Assembly: GCF_030542965.1 (NCBI RefSeq)
Contig: NZ_JAUAOA010000006.1
Coordinates: 114,594-178,593 of the forward strand
Reading direction: 5' to 3'
DNA from: Azotosporobacter soli
GTDB lineage: Bacteria > Bacillota > Negativicutes > SG130
Length of the DNA stretch: 64,000 nt
The notes beneath the pieces were generated by a model. That model was not told where the DNA came from. It saw nothing but the letters and a program-made list of their open reading frames with translations, and searched no databases. Both the position numbers and the translations under genes were made by a program. Below are positions 18,421 through 28,063 of this stretch, piece after piece (positions within the stretch are counted from its first letter, which is position 1; the number at the start of each line of letters is the position of its first letter).

Positions 18421-19908
18421 TCAGCGGATTTTTTCCCACTCGCGCACCGCTTTGCGCAGCTTGCGCCACGTCTTGACCAGTTCCTTGCCGGCGTTGCCTG
18501 CTCTGGCTTCCTGCCAGCCCGCAATCCGTCCGGCCGCATAATAGACCTGCGGATCCGTCTGACCTTGCAGCGCCTCCTGCCAAAGCTGATCCGCACCGCT
18601 CGCATCGCAGATCGTACCCAGATTATCCTGCAGACGAATCAGACCGCGTCGCATGCTGCCCTTTTCTTCCGGCCAGAGATACTGAAAGACATCCCAGACA
18701 TAGCGCGCCCGCTTCACCCGTACGCGCAGCTTATGGAGCAGCGGCGTCTCGATCGCGCTCTCCATCACGGCGTCGCGACTGCCGTCCAGAACTTTGCAAA
18801 GCCAGGCTTCGATCCGCTCCGCGGCGAAGCGCTCCAGCGTACGGCCGGCTTCATCCAGCCAGTCCGACTCTTCCAATGCGGCCCATAATTCAAGCAAAAT
18901 CGGCGTATCGATACCGCGGTAAAAATCAGCCTGCCTTTGCAGCGCTTCCGTATTTCGCAGCCCCTGCAGCGCTTCATTGTCCTGATGCAGAATTTCCATC
19001 GCCACATCCATTTCACGCAGACGGCCGAGCCGTCCCGCCAGGTCGGCCAAATCCGCGGCAAAGCGTTCATAATCGACTTCCGCTAAAAACGGTTTCGCCA
19101 AAGCCAGCATCGAGCGCAAGCGCCGGATGCTGACCCGCAATTGATGCACGGTTTCCGGGTTTTCCGCCTTTTCCATGAACGCTTTCGCATATTCCCAGAC
19201 CAGGAACAGATGGTGTCTGACCTGTTCCTTGACCGCTTTACCGCAGGGCAGGGAGGCGTCCAGTTCCAGTCTTTCCTTCCTGCCGTCCTCTTTCGCCAAA
19301 CCACCGAGCAGCAAGCCGCGATAAAACTTACTGCGACTTTCCGGGCGCAAGCCGCACTCTTTGGCCAGCATCGCGCCAAGTTCCAATAAAACGGCGGAGT
19401 TCCCCTCCAGCAGTTCCAACTCGACTTCCATAATCGGTTCTTCTTTGCCGCCGGCGAGGATCACGCCTTTGTCAAAAGCGATTTCCACCCGACTGCCGTC
19501 AGGCGTGTCGACCTCCTGCCAAAAGCGCTGAAAGCGCGTGACGACAATGGGCTCTAATGCAGCGTTCCCGACCGCCCCTTTAATCTGCGACCAGATGCTA
19601 AGGCTCTTTAAGAGCGAGATATCCGCATCCGCACTCGGCACATTCACATTCCATTCTTCACGTCGATGAAGCCCGCCGCCGCTGCTGCCGTTCCCCTTCA
19701 CGGTAGCAACCCATACGCCGCCTTCACGGCGGACGCGATAGGCCAGTCCGGAACGCTGCAGCGCCAAATCGGCGGTGTCAAAGTAGCGCGCCTCCATTTC
19801 ATCTTCGCCCTTGCTGCCGACGACAACCCACTCGGCCAATGCACGTCCTTCACGCAAACGTTCCCAGTAGGCTCCATTCAGGCATTGCAGCTTCAATTCC
19901 GTTTCCAT
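18421..19908 (-). CDS. CYTH-CHAD domain protein
   Basis: 495 residues. The N-terminal CYTH domain (about 1-200) opens METELKLQ with the E-x-E-x-K metal/triphosphate motif and continues with Arg/Lys/Glu-rich strands, as in inorganic triphosphatases. The C-terminal CHAD domain (about 215-490) is helical with conserved histidine and basic patches, HQLRVSIRRLRSML and LLHKLRVRVKRARYVWD. CHAD domains bind polyphosphate, and fused CYTH domains can hydrolyse tripolyphosphate. GAGGAGGG precedes the ATG, 13 nt after the sixA stop, so the two form an operon linked to phosphate chemistry. Confidence 0.88.
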   Translation of the reverse strand: METELKLQCLNGAYWERLREGRALAEWVVVGSKGEDEMEARYFDTADLALQRSGLAYRVRREGGVWVATVKGNGSSGGGLHRREEWNVNVPSADADISLLKSLSIWSQIKGAVGNAALEPIVVTRFQRFWQEVDTPDGSRVEIAFDKGVILAGGKEEPIMEVELELLEGNSAVLLELGAMLAKECGLRPESRSKFYRGLLLGGLAKEDGRKERLELDASLPCGKAVKEQVRHHLFLVWEYAKAFMEKAENPETVHQLRVSIRRLRSMLALAKPFLAEVDYERFAADLADLAGRLGRLREMDVAMEILHQDNEALQGLRNTEALQRQADFYRGIDTPILLELWAALEESDWLDEAGRTLERFAAERIEAWLCKVLDGSRDAVMESAIETPLLHKLRVRVKRARYVWDVFQYLWPEEKGSMRRGLIRLQDNLGTICDASGADQLWQEALQGQTDPQVYYAAGRIAGWQEARAGNAGKELVKTWRKLRKAVREWEKIR

Positions 19909-19921
19909 GCCTTCGCCCTCC

Positions 19922-20395
19922 TCACATCTTTGCCCAGATCATCGGTTGAACAAACCAAAGCAGCCGTCCCTGCGGCGGAACCTGTTCCACCAGCTTAAAC
20001 GCAGCGGCCGCTCCCGGCCGAAACGGCAAGACCACATTGGCCAGCCGCGCCGACCACAGACCCATATCCGGTTCATGCCCGACGATAATGAGTGTATCCT
20101 TGCTTGAAAACTCCTGCCATAAATCGGCCAGCGCATCCAGATCCCCCTGCGCAATCGCGGTGACTTCACGTATCGCAACGCCATTTTCGGCAGCGAGGAT
20201 GTCCGCCGTTTCCTTCGCCCGCCGCAGCGGACTCGACCAGATATGCAGCGTGCCTGAGCCGAGCAAACGCTCCTTGAGTACACGCGCGGCGGCCGCAGCC
20301 CGCTCCGCTCCCTGTTCCGTCAAACGCCGCTCCCGGTCCGGCAAATGAGGCTGCCCTTCCTCCGCCTTGCCGTGGCGCATCAGGATCAAATCCAT
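19922..20395 (-). CDS. sixA: SixA-like phosphohistidine phosphatase
   Basis: 157-residue histidine phosphatase family protein. MDLILMRHGKAEEG carries the catalytic R-H-G (H8), and IIVGHEPDMG holds the second histidine. SixA removes phosphate from phosphohistidine, in E. coli from PTS proteins. Start ATG 20395 has AAGGAGCG; an upstream in-frame codon at 20440 would add a low-complexity leader and is rejected. It is upstream of the CYTH-CHAD gene, with a large PTS block starting 220 bp away on the other strand, which would suit a role at the PTS (inference). Confidence 0.85.
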   Translation of the reverse strand: MDLILMRHGKAEEGQPHLPDRERRLTEQGAERAAAAARVLKERLLGSGTLHIWSSPLRRAKETADILAAENGVAIREVTAIAQGDLDALADLWQEFSSKDTLIIVGHEPDMGLWSARLANVVLPFRPGAAAAFKLVEQVPPQGRLLWFVQPMIWAKM

Positions 20396-20497
20396 ACTTT
20401 TCGCTCCTTCCGTACCGCCTTCGCCTTCGCGTCTTTTCATTCTCTTCCATTGTACTCCAGTTGCTAAATTGGCACAATTGTCATTTTTTCCCTCGCC

Positions 20498-20557
20498 TGA
20501 TCGTTTTTGCTTTTTCTTGATCGTTTTTGATTTTTATTGCACTTTTTTGATTGACCT
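20498..20557 (+). repeat. Tandem 20-bp repeats at the fruR promoter
   Basis: TGATCGTTTTTG plus an 8-base T-rich tail repeats at 20498-20517 and 20518-20537, 18 of 20 positions alike. A looser third copy at 20538-20557 runs into the -35 box. Candidate operator array for the DeoR-type regulator or an upstream promoter element. Confidence 0.55.
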
Positions 20558-20579
20558 AGAAGAAAATTCAGATTATACT
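20551..20579 (+). promoter_or_regulatory. fru operon promoter
   Basis: -35 TTGACC (20551-20556), 17-bp spacer, -10 TATACT (20574-20579), about 30 bp before the fruR ribosome-binding site. Confidence 0.75.
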
Positions 20580-20615
20580 GGTCACAAATAATCATTTATA
20601 GTTCAGGAGGCCGTC

Positions 20616-21371
20616 ATGTTTGCTGAAGAACGCCGCAATAAAATTTTGCAACGCATCCAATCCGGCGAGCCGTTAAAGGTCGGCGCGATCAGCGCCTGGC
20701 TTAATATTTCCGAGGCAACGGTTCGCCGCGATTTGCAAGAACTGCGCGCGATGGGTCTGATCCATCGCACGCATGGCGGCGCTGTTGCGCCGCAATTTCC
20801 GCTCGAACTTAGTTTTCAGGATCGGGAAGTACAGCATTTAGCGGAAAAAGAAGCGATTGCTGCCGCCGCCGCGCAGTTGGTCGAAGACGGCGAAACGATT
20901 CTGCTCGATGCCGGTACCACAACGCGTGAAATCGCGCGTCGTCTGCGCGGCAGAGCGATAACGGTCGCCACCAACAGCATGGACGTCGCCAGCATCTTCT
21001 CCGACGACTCGGCTGTTCAAGTCCTGCTGCTCGGCGGCATCTGGCGCAAGTCGATCAATTCCCTGGTCGGTCCGCTGACAAACAGTCTGCTGAAACAAAT
21101 GCGCTTCGACAAATGTTTTTTAGCCGCTAACGCGATCGACTCCGTGCACGGCGTTGCCACGCATAACCTACAGGAAGCGGAGACGAAACAGGCGATGCTC
21201 GCCGCTTCGCGCAGCGTAATCCTGGCCGCGGATCACTCCAAATTCGGACGCGAAGATTTTGCCCGCATCTGCGGCCTGGCGGAATTGTCTTTGCTGCTGA
21301 CCGACAGCGGCGTCAGTCCCGAAATATTAGCCGAACTGGAGACTTGTCTCGAAGTCCAGCTGGCATCGTAA
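20616..21371 (+). CDS. fruR: DeoR-family regulator of the fructose operon
   Basis: 251 residues. The N-terminal DeoR winged helix contains ISEATVRRDLQELRAMG and LIHRTHGGA, and the C-terminal sugar-phosphate-sensing domain has LLDAGTTTREIARRL and LAADHSKFG. FruR represses the fru operon until fructose-1-phosphate is present. The AGGAGG site precedes ATG 20616. It heads the fruK-IIA-IIBC operon and probably acts on its own promoter, where TGATCG repeats lie. Confidence 0.9.
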   Translation: MFAEERRNKILQRIQSGEPLKVGAISAWLNISEATVRRDLQELRAMGLIHRTHGGAVAPQFPLELSFQDREVQHLAEKEAIAAAAAQLVEDGETILLDAGTTTREIARRLRGRAITVATNSMDVASIFSDDSAVQVLLLGGIWRKSINSLVGPLTNSLLKQMRFDKCFLAANAIDSVHGVATHNLQEAETKQAMLAASRSVILAADHSKFGREDFARICGLAELSLLLTDSGVSPEILAELETCLEVQLAS

Positions 21372-21392
21372 CAACGCGAAGGAGGAGTGGAA

Positions 21393-22337
21393 ATGAATCG
21401 ACCCTCGATCATCACGGTAACCTTAAACCCTGCTCTGGATCACACGCTTTCTTTGGAAGAATTTCAGCCAGGCCAACTGAACCGAGTTGCCGAGGCCCGT
21501 TTAGACCCCGGCGGCAAAGGCATCAATGTGACGAGCGTGGTTCACGCGCTGGGCGAGCCGGTTCTTGCCACCGGTTTTCTCGGCCAGGCTAACGCCGAGC
21601 CCTTTCTCAAACTTTTTCAGGAGCGGGCGATTGAACACGATTTCATCGCTTTGCCGGGCGAGAACCGCACCAACATCAAACTGGTGGAACATGCGACGCA
21701 ACGCGTCAGCGAACTTAATTGCCCCGGCATTTCGCCCACGCAGCAGCACCTTGCCCTGCTGCTCGCCAAACTCAAAGACTTGGCAGCGCCGAACGTCTGG
21801 CTCGTCCTCTCGGGCAGCCTGCCCGCCAGCTTGCCAAGCGATTCTTACGCCAAGCTGATTGAAGCCTTGAAACCATCCGGCTGCCGCATTCTGCTCGACA
21901 GCAGCGGCGACTCTCTTAAGTTAGGACTGAAAAGTCACCCCTACGCCGCCAAGCCAAATCTGCCCGAGCTTTGCCAACTGACCGGCCGCGCTGCGGCTGA
22001 CAAAAGCTCCTGGCTCGCGGCAATCGATCAATTGTTGGCAAGCGGCTTGACGCTTGCCGGGTTATCGCTTGGCGCGCAGGGCGCACTTTTGGCAACGCAG
22101 AAAGAAGCCTGGTTCGCGCCCGCACTGAGCATCCCTGTCGCCAGTACGGTCGGCGCCGGAGACGCTTTCGTCGCCGGACTGACCGTAGCACAATCGCGCG
22201 GTCAATCACTCGGCGACAGCCTGGCCCTGGCGACGGCGGCGGCCGCCGCTGCGGTCGCGATGCCCGGCACGCAACCCGGTTCCTATCAGGCAGTGCAGAC
22301 GCTGCTTGCAAAAATAAAATTAGAGCAATGGAGGTAA
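21393..22337 (+). CDS. fruK: 1-phosphofructokinase
   Basis: PfkB-family kinase (314 residues) that phosphorylates fructose-1-phosphate to fructose-1,6-bisphosphate. The first PfkB signature LDPGGKGINVTSVVHALG (about residues 34-51) and the second, VASTVGAGDAFVAGL with the catalytic Asp, are intact. ATG 21393 is 7 nt from GGAGG; GTG 21387 is an alternative. It sits between fruR and the PTS IIA gene. Confidence 0.93.
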   Translation: MNRPSIITVTLNPALDHTLSLEEFQPGQLNRVAEARLDPGGKGINVTSVVHALGEPVLATGFLGQANAEPFLKLFQERAIEHDFIALPGENRTNIKLVEHATQRVSELNCPGISPTQQHLALLLAKLKDLAAPNVWLVLSGSLPASLPSDSYAKLIEALKPSGCRILLDSSGDSLKLGLKSHPYAAKPNLPELCQLTGRAAADKSSWLAAIDQLLASGLTLAGLSLGAQGALLATQKEAWFAPALSIPVASTVGAGDAFVAGLTVAQSRGQSLGDSLALATAAAAAAVAMPGTQPGSYQAVQTLLAKIKLEQWR

Positions 22338-22344
22338 TGTCAAA

Positions 22345-22791
22345 ATGGACTTGTCGCAACTTTTAACCCCCGAGCTGATTCTTTTTGATCTGAAGGCGAC
22401 CGCTAAAGCAGAGGTATTGTCCGAGTTGGTAACTGTACTCGACAACGCGGGTTACCTCTCCGACCGCAAGCAATTCGAGGCAGCGGCCTGGAAACGTGAA
22501 CAGGAGTATTCGACCGGCATCGGCATGGGCATCGCCATTCCCCACGCCAAAGACGCCAGTGTTCGCAAAGCCGCGCTCGTCTTCGGCCGCTCGGTTGGCG
22601 GCGCCGATTATCAATCGATGGACGGCACGCCGTCACATCTCTTTTTCCTAATCGCCGTACCGGCCGATGCGAACGACACGCACCTGGCAATCCTGTCCCA
22701 CCTCTCACGTCGCCTGATGCACCAAGCGGTACGCGACCGCCTGATGTCCGCGTCTTCTTATGACGACGTAATCAACGCTTTTGCCGACTAA
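22345..22791 (+). CDS. PTS fructose-specific EIIA
   Basis: 148-residue Fru-family IIA protein. [13 protein letters not shown] contains the phosphorylated histidine (H67), which receives phosphate from HPr and passes it to the IIB domain encoded next. Starts 7 nt after fruK. IIA as a separate protein, with IIBC joined, is a common Firmicutes layout. Confidence 0.93.
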   Translation: MDLSQLLTPELILFDLKATAKAEVLSELVTVLDNAGYLSDRKQFEAAAWKREQEYSTGIGMGIAIPHAKDASVRKAALVFGRSVGGADYQSMDGTPSHLFFLIAVPADANDTHLAILSHLSRRLMHQAVRDRLMSASSYDDVINAFAD

Positions 22792-22814
22792 ATCAAATAC
22801 AGGAGGGTTCTTTT

Positions 22815-24182
22815 ATGAAAATTCTTGCTGTCACCGCCTGCCCAACCGGCATCGCTCATACGTATATGGCCGCCGAAGCGCTGCAATTGGCCGCTAAGGA
22901 AATGGGCCTTGATCTGAAGGTAGAAACCCGCGGCTCGGTCGGTGCGGAAAATGAACTGACCGCCGCCGATCTGGCCGAAGCGCACGCGGTCATTCTTGCC
23001 GTGGACACCAGCGTAGATCGGGATCGTTTTGCCGGTCTGCCTATCATTGAAGCCGCGGTCAAAGATGCGATCACAAACCCCAAAGCCTTGCTGGAAAAAG
23101 CCTGTCAGGCAAAAAAAACGGATACTTTCACTGCGGCGGTCATGACCGCCAAAGAAGAAGGCAAACAAAAACAGTCTGCGATTTACAAACACTTGATGAC
23201 CGGCGTTTCGCACATGTTGCCGCTCGTTGTCGCCGGCGGTCTGTTAATCGCCATCTCGTTCATCTTCGGCATCGAAGCCTTTAAGGAAAAAGGCACGCTG
23301 GCAGCCGCTCTGATGGATATCGGCGGCGGTTCCGCCTTTGCCCTCATGGTTCCGGTCTTAGCAGGCTTCATCGCCTACTCCATCGCCGACCGTCCGGGTC
23401 TGACGCCGGGCTTGATCGGCGGCATGCTGGCCGCCAAGATCGGCGCCGGTTTCCTCGGCGGCATCGTCGCCGGTTTCCTCGCCGGTTACGTCGCCCGCTG
23501 GCTGCGCGAATCCATTTCGCTGCCGCGCGCGCTGGAAGGCCTGAAGCCGATTCTGATTATTCCTTTGCTTTCCTCCGCCGTCGTCGGCTTGCTGATGATT
23601 TATATCATCGGTACGCCGGTCAAGGCGATTATGGATTTCATGACCGCGACGCTCAGCGGCATGACCTCCTCGAATGCCGCCGTACTCGGCCTGATCCTCG
23701 GCGCTATGATGGCGTTCGACATGGGCGGACCGGTCAACAAATCCGCTTACACCTTTGCGGTCGGCCTGCTTGGCAGCAACGTCTTCGAACCGATGGCCGC
23801 CGTTATGGCCGCAGGCATGACGCCGCCGCTCGGTTTGGCCTTGGCGACGTATCTCTTCCGCAACAAATTCAGCGCAGAGGAACGTGAGGCGGGAAAAGCC
23901 GCCGGCGTGATGGGCATCTCCTTCATCACCGAAGGCGCGATCCCGTTTGCAGCAAGCGATCCGCTGCGCGTCATCCCCTCGATCATGATCGGTTCGGCGC
24001 TGACCGGTGCGCTCTCGATGGCCTTCGGCTGCACGCTGCGTGCGCCGCACGGCGGCATCTTCGTCCTGCCGATTCCGCACGCAGTGGGCAATCTCGGCAT
24101 GTACGTCCTGGCGATCCTGGCCGGCACGATCGTAACCGCGATTTGCCTCGCACTTTGTAAACCCCGTCTCGATAAAGCATAA
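22815..24182 (+). CDS. fruA: PTS fructose-specific EIIBC
   Basis: 455 residues. The IIB domain (1-100) opens [20 protein letters not shown] with the phosphocysteine C9. A linker of about 20 residues leads to the membrane IIC domain (about 120-450), with [17 protein letters not shown] and [16 protein letters not shown]. It imports fructose as fructose-1-phosphate for FruK. AGGAGG precedes the ATG. A single IIB domain is present. Confidence 0.94.
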   Translation: MKILAVTACPTGIAHTYMAAEALQLAAKEMGLDLKVETRGSVGAENELTAADLAEAHAVILAVDTSVDRDRFAGLPIIEAAVKDAITNPKALLEKACQAKKTDTFTAAVMTAKEEGKQKQSAIYKHLMTGVSHMLPLVVAGGLLIAISFIFGIEAFKEKGTLAAALMDIGGGSAFALMVPVLAGFIAYSIADRPGLTPGLIGGMLAAKIGAGFLGGIVAGFLAGYVARWLRESISLPRALEGLKPILIIPLLSSAVVGLLMIYIIGTPVKAIMDFMTATLSGMTSSNAAVLGLILGAMMAFDMGGPVNKSAYTFAVGLLGSNVFEPMAAVMAAGMTPPLGLALATYLFRNKFSAEEREAGKAAGVMGISFITEGAIPFAASDPLRVIPSIMIGSALTGALSMAFGCTLRAPHGGIFVLPIPHAVGNLGMYVLAILAGTIVTAICLALCKPRLDKA

Positions 24183-24188
24183 ACTTTT

Positions 24189-24238
24189 AAAGCAAAAAGC
24201 AGGCATTCTCAAAACAGAGAATGCCTGCTTTTTGCTTT
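24189..24238 (+). terminator. Terminator of the fru operon
   Basis: Perfect 22-bp stem (24189-24210 with 24217-24238) with loop AAAACA, the descending arm containing TTTTTGCTTT. Confidence 0.93.
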
Positions 24239-24347
24239 AAAAACTTACGAAACGGTTTTCCTATGGAAATTAAAAGAAAAGGCCGCTACAATGAAGCTAC
24301 GATTCCCTTTATATCTTTTTTATTTTATTTTGTAAGGAGGCCCACCG

Positions 24348-26327
24348 ATGTTCACTTCTTTGAAGCCAAAAATCCTTCTCGGCCTATTTATCCTTATCAC
24401 TCTGGTCAGTGCCGCGCTGGCCTTACCGACCATCTGGCTGTTCAACAACTATGTCGAGCAGTCCGCCAAAAGCGACGCGCTGAAGGCGCTGAACGGCTTT
24501 CAGCATCAAGTCGGGCAGCTCGAGGCGAATGCCGCTCGCTACGCGGTCATCCTCGCTGCAGACCCCTTTCTCAGCGCCGGCATCGCCGCGAAAGACGCCG
24601 CTCAGATTCAGCTGCAGCTCGACAAACAATTGCGCAATATGCCGATGGACTTCGTCACGATCACCGATGCCAGCGGCATCGTTCTCTACCGCAGCCATGA
24701 CGCCAAACGCGGCGACAGCGTCACGAATCAGCCAAATGTGCAAAAAGCGCTGCAAGGCACTGCGAGCAGCGGCATTGAGCAAGGCACCGCAGTCAGGTTG
24801 TCGGCGCGCGCCGGTGCACCGGTTAAAAACGGCCAAGGGCAAGTCGTGGGCGTCATTTCAACCGGTTATGATTTAAGTAAAGAAGTCTATTTAGATGAAA
24901 TGAAGGAAAACTATCAAACGGAAGTCACCTTGTTTTTTGGCGACACCCGCCTGATGACTACCGTGAGCAAAGACGGTAAACGTCTGATCGGCACGAAGAT
25001 GAGCGAACCCGTTGCCAAAACGGTTTTGCAGGATGGACAAGCGTTCACCGGTCCGGCCGACGTGCAGGGACTCCCTTTTATGACCGCTTACCAGCCGCTG
25101 AAAGACAGCGCCAATAAGCCTTATGGCGCGCTCTTTGCAGGCCAGCCGCTCGCCGCGGCGCAGCAGGCGCGCAATCAGATGATTTTTTCGATGATCGCGA
25201 TTGCCGTGATCACCAACCTGCTGGTATTTGCTTTGACTTGGCTGCTGGTCACGCGCGGCCTCAAGCCGATTTTAGCGATGGTCGCCGCACTGGCCGCCGT
25301 TGCGCAGGGCGACATGCGGCAAACGGTCGCGGTCACCTCCCGCGATGAACTGGGGCAATTGGCCAGTGATTTCAACCGGATGACCGAAGCGCTGCGCCAG
25401 GTACTGCGTGATGTCGGCAGCGCGGCCAACCGCCTGGCCGAAGCGTCGGTCGATTTCCAGTCCAGCAGCGAACAAAGTGCGCAGGCCGTAACGTTAATTG
25501 CCGGTTCCGTCATTGAAATTGCCGCCGGCGCCGATCAGCAGGTCAGCGTGACCGGCCAGGCTTTCGGCGTAATGCAGGAAGTCGGTCAGCAGGTGCTTAC
25601 CGCAAAGGACAGCGCCGCTGCAGCCGTGCAACAGGCAGACGCCGCCGCCAGTCAGGCCGCGACCGGCAGCCAGGTCATCAACCAGGCTGTATCGCAGATG
25701 GGCGAAATTGATGCTTCGGTGCAAAATCTGGCCGCTCTGATCGAAAAACTGGAAAGCCACGCCTCTAAGATTCAGGAGTTTGTTGCCTCGATCACGGCGA
25801 TTGCCAGCCAGACTAACTTGCTGTCGCTTAACGCCGCGATCGAAGCGGCACGCGCCGGTGAACACGGACGCGGTTTCGCAGTCGTAGCCGATGAAGTCTC
25901 GCATCTGGCCGAGCAGTCGGAACGCGCAGCCGGGCAAATCGCCTTGCTGATTCAAGAGATCCAGCGTGATACCGCCCACGCGGTGACGGCGATGGACAGC
26001 GGTCTGCAGGAAGTGGCGTCCGGCGCCGATTTTGTCAATCAGGCCGGTACCGCGTTCCAGGAAATCCGCAGCGTCGTTGCGCAGCTGCACGAGCAGGTCG
26101 TTACGATCCAGTCCAATATCGGCCATGTCGCAAGCGGCGCCGATACGGTTACCGGGCAGTTTATCCGCGTCGAAGACCTGAGCCGCAAAACGTCCAGCGA
26201 AACGCAGACGGTCAGCGCCTCTACGCAGGAACAGTCCGCAACGATGCAGGAAATGGCGGCCTCCAGCCATCAATTGGCGCAGATGGCCGAAGATCTGGCT
26301 AAGGCGATCAGCCGTTTTAAGGTCTAG
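24348..26327 (+). CDS. Methyl-accepting chemotaxis protein
   Basis: 659 residues. TM1 is at about residues 9-32, followed by a Cache-type extracellular sensor with [16 protein letters not shown] and [20 protein letters not shown]2 is near residues 280-305, then HAMP and a signalling domain with [28 protein letters not shown] precedes the ATG. It is a monocistronic gene between the fructose and glucose PTS operons; a sugar-related ligand is only a guess from position. Confidence 0.92.
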   Translation: MFTSLKPKILLGLFILITLVSAALALPTIWLFNNYVEQSAKSDALKALNGFQHQVGQLEANAARYAVILAADPFLSAGIAAKDAAQIQLQLDKQLRNMPMDFVTITDASGIVLYRSHDAKRGDSVTNQPNVQKALQGTASSGIEQGTAVRLSARAGAPVKNGQGQVVGVISTGYDLSKEVYLDEMKENYQTEVTLFFGDTRLMTTVSKDGKRLIGTKMSEPVAKTVLQDGQAFTGPADVQGLPFMTAYQPLKDSANKPYGALFAGQPLAAAQQARNQMIFSMIAIAVITNLLVFALTWLLVTRGLKPILAMVAALAAVAQGDMRQTVAVTSRDELGQLASDFNRMTEALRQVLRDVGSAANRLAEASVDFQSSSEQSAQAVTLIAGSVIEIAAGADQQVSVTGQAFGVMQEVGQQVLTAKDSAAAAVQQADAAASQAATGSQVINQAVSQMGEIDASVQNLAALIEKLESHASKIQEFVASITAIASQTNLLSLNAAIEAARAGEHGRGFAVVADEVSHLAEQSERAAGQIALLIQEIQRDTAHAVTAMDSGLQEVASGADFVNQAGTAFQEIRSVVAQLHEQVVTIQSNIGHVASGADTVTGQFIRVEDLSRKTSSETQTVSASTQEQSATMQEMAASSHQLAQMAEDLAKAISRFKV

Positions 26328-26362
26328 ACAGACATTTTTTTGCAAAATTGCGCTTTTTCGTA

Positions 26363-26391
26363 TTGACAGCCTCTATAGCCCATCCTATAAT
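26363..26391 (+). promoter_or_regulatory. Consensus promoter of the crr-glcT unit
   Basis: TTGACA (26363-26368), 17-bp spacer, TATAAT (26386-26391): both boxes are perfect consensus. Predicted start near 26398, directly before the antiterminator element. Confidence 0.9.
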
Positions 26392-26401
26392 GGGTAATGC
26401 A

Positions 26402-26454
26402 ACGTGTTACTGATCTTTCAGGCATGAGTTCCCCAAGGGGCTCATGCCTTTTTT
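26402..26454 (+). promoter_or_regulatory. RAT antiterminator/terminator switch before crr
   Basis: ACGTGTTACTGAT...CAGGCATGAGT (26402-26429) matches the ribonucleic antiterminator bound by GlcT-type PRD proteins, close to the Bacillus ptsG element as I remember it. Its 3' part overlaps a terminator: AGGCATGAG (26420-26428) pairs with CTCATGCCT (26441-26449), CCCC with GGGG, followed by a T-run. Binding of the antiterminator would block the terminator. Confidence 0.88.
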
Positions 26455-26505
26455 CCTGTCGTTGCTCTGCCTTACTTTCATTTTACACTTACGGAGGAAG
26501 ATAGC

Positions 26506-26988
26506 ATGTTTGGTTTGTTCAGCAAAAAATCACAACTCTTAGCGCCGCTAGACGGCAGCGTGATCGCGATCGATCAGGTTCCCGACGCGGTCTTCGCGCA
26601 AAAAACGGTCGGCGACGGCGCCGCGATTGCCGATGTGACCGGCGATCTCGTCTGCGCACCGGCGGACGGCAGCCTGGAAATGGTCTTTCACACCAATCAC
26701 GCCTTCGTCGTGAAGACGACCGATGAACTCGAAGTCCTGGTTCATATCGGCATCAACACGGTCGAACTGAAAGGTCAGGGTTTCGAGCGCTTGGTCGAAC
26801 CGGGCACTGCGGTAAAAGCAGGCCAGCCGATCATCCGCATCGATCGCAGCGTAATTTTGGGCGCGGGCCTTTCGCTCGTCACGCCGGTCGTGATCACGAA
26901 CGGCGCTCTGCTCAGCAGCTTGGAAGCCGCTGTCGGCAAGACGGTCAAAGCCGGGCAAGATATGCTCCTCAGCTACAAGCAAAAATAA
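26506..26988 (+). CDS. crr: PTS glucose-type EIIA (Crr-like)
   Basis: 160-residue Glc-family IIA. LEVLVHIGINT holds the phosphorylated H80, and H65 in FHTNHAF is its usual partner. The N-terminal FSKKSQLLAPLDGSVIAI is typical. It would pass phosphate to the IIB domain of the IIBC protein at 28064, which lacks its own IIA. GGAGGAAG precedes the ATG. It is expressed from a consensus promoter through a RAT switch. Confidence 0.93.
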   Translation: MFGLFSKKSQLLAPLDGSVIAIDQVPDAVFAQKTVGDGAAIADVTGDLVCAPADGSLEMVFHTNHAFVVKTTDELEVLVHIGINTVELKGQGFERLVEPGTAVKAGQPIIRIDRSVILGAGLSLVTPVVITNGALLSSLEAAVGKTVKAGQDMLLSYKQK

Positions 26989-27028
26989 GGGTCACTCGCA
27001 ACAAGAAACGGTGAAAAGGAGGAGTCCG

Positions 27029-27874
27029 ATGCATGTCCCTGAACCCTATCAGGTAGTCAAGGCTTTCAATAACAGCGTTCTTCTGGCTTTGCAAAACGGC
27101 AAAGAACGCATCTTGATCGCCAAAGGCATCGGCTTCGGCCGTCAAGTCGGCGACTGCCTCGCAGCCGATACCCCTTGCGAAAAGATATTCACGATTGACG
27201 ACGCGGAAAACTCAGGCCGCCTGCGTCAATTGCTGGGTGAGATCAGCGACGCTTTGTTCATCACCTGCGAAAATATCATCCATATGATCAGTCGCGAACT
27301 CGGCGAAGAACTGAATGAGAAGATTCACATCAACCTCGTTGATCACATCGCCTTTATGCTCAAGCGTCTGCAAAGCGGCGACGAGATTAGCAATCCGTTC
27401 CAAACCGAAATCGAAGTCTTATACAAGCAGGAATTCGAACTGGCCCGCAAGGCCGTCTCGATGCTGGAAGAAGACACCAAACTGCAAATCCCGGACGGCG
27501 AAATCGGCTTTATCGCGATGCACATCCATTCGGCGCGGCGCAGCGGTCAGATTTCGCAGACGATCAAATGCGCGTTTCTCGCCAATACGATCGTCGATTT
27601 CCTGGAAGAAGAGCTGCAGCTTGAAATTGACCGTCAATCGCTGACTTACGCGCGTTTTATCACGCATGTCCGCTTCACGGTCGAACGTCTGCTGACCAAT
27701 GTGCCGATTCAAAACGAACTGCTTGCGACAATCAAGCGAAAATATAAGGCGTCCTTCGCCTTAGCCAAACAAGTCGGCGCACTAATTGCCGACGAGCTGG
27801 CGATGCCTGCGATCCCGGATGATGAGGTCGGTTATCTGACCTTGCATATCGAAAAACTGCGTACGCATCAATGA
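27029..27874 (+). CDS. glcT: PRD transcription antiterminator (GlcT/LicT family)
   Basis: 281 residues. An N-terminal RNA-binding CAT domain (about 1-60, YQVVKAFNNSVLLALQNGKE) precedes two PTS regulation domains. Expected phosphorylation histidines are visible in LVDHIAFMLKR and MHIHSARRSG (PRD1) and in YARFITHVRFTVER and LTLHIEKLR (PRD2). ATG 27029 follows AAGGAGGAG; an in-frame GTG at 27011 lies before that site. Both flanking leaders (26402 and 27906) carry matching RNA targets, so it probably controls its own operon and ptsG. Confidence 0.92.
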   Translation: MHVPEPYQVVKAFNNSVLLALQNGKERILIAKGIGFGRQVGDCLAADTPCEKIFTIDDAENSGRLRQLLGEISDALFITCENIIHMISRELGEELNEKIHINLVDHIAFMLKRLQSGDEISNPFQTEIEVLYKQEFELARKAVSMLEEDTKLQIPDGEIGFIAMHIHSARRSGQISQTIKCAFLANTIVDFLEEELQLEIDRQSLTYARFITHVRFTVERLLTNVPIQNELLATIKRKYKASFALAKQVGALIADELAMPAIPDDEVGYLTLHIEKLRTHQ

Positions 27875-27905
27875 AGATAAACGCATAAGAAACATCTGTT
27901 TCGTA

Positions 27906-27965
27906 ACATGTTACTGTGTTCCCCACAGGCAAGAGTTACCTTTGTTAACTCCTGCCTGTTTTTAT
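27906..27965 (+). promoter_or_regulatory. Second RAT switch, before ptsG
   Basis: ACATGTTACTG...CAGGCAAGAGT (27906-27936) resembles the element at 26402. The overlapping terminator pairs ACAGGCA (27925-27931) with TGCCTGT (27953-27959) and GAGTTA with TAACTC, then a T-run. There is no separate strong promoter, so this switch may also gate read-through from glcT. Confidence 0.83.
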
Positions 27966-28063
27966 TTTTATCCGCACTTATAAAAAACAACGCGGAGGAG
28001 GCGATATTTTAACTCCCCCTTGGTATGACCGATATTTTTTATTAATGAGAGGAGCTTATCACC

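Noticed and set aside
24263..24700. ORF starting ATGGAAATTAAAAG ahead of the chemoreceptor
   Set aside because: Runs into the chemoreceptor gene out of frame and becomes Arg/Ser-rich; the receptor frame has the ribosome site and domains.
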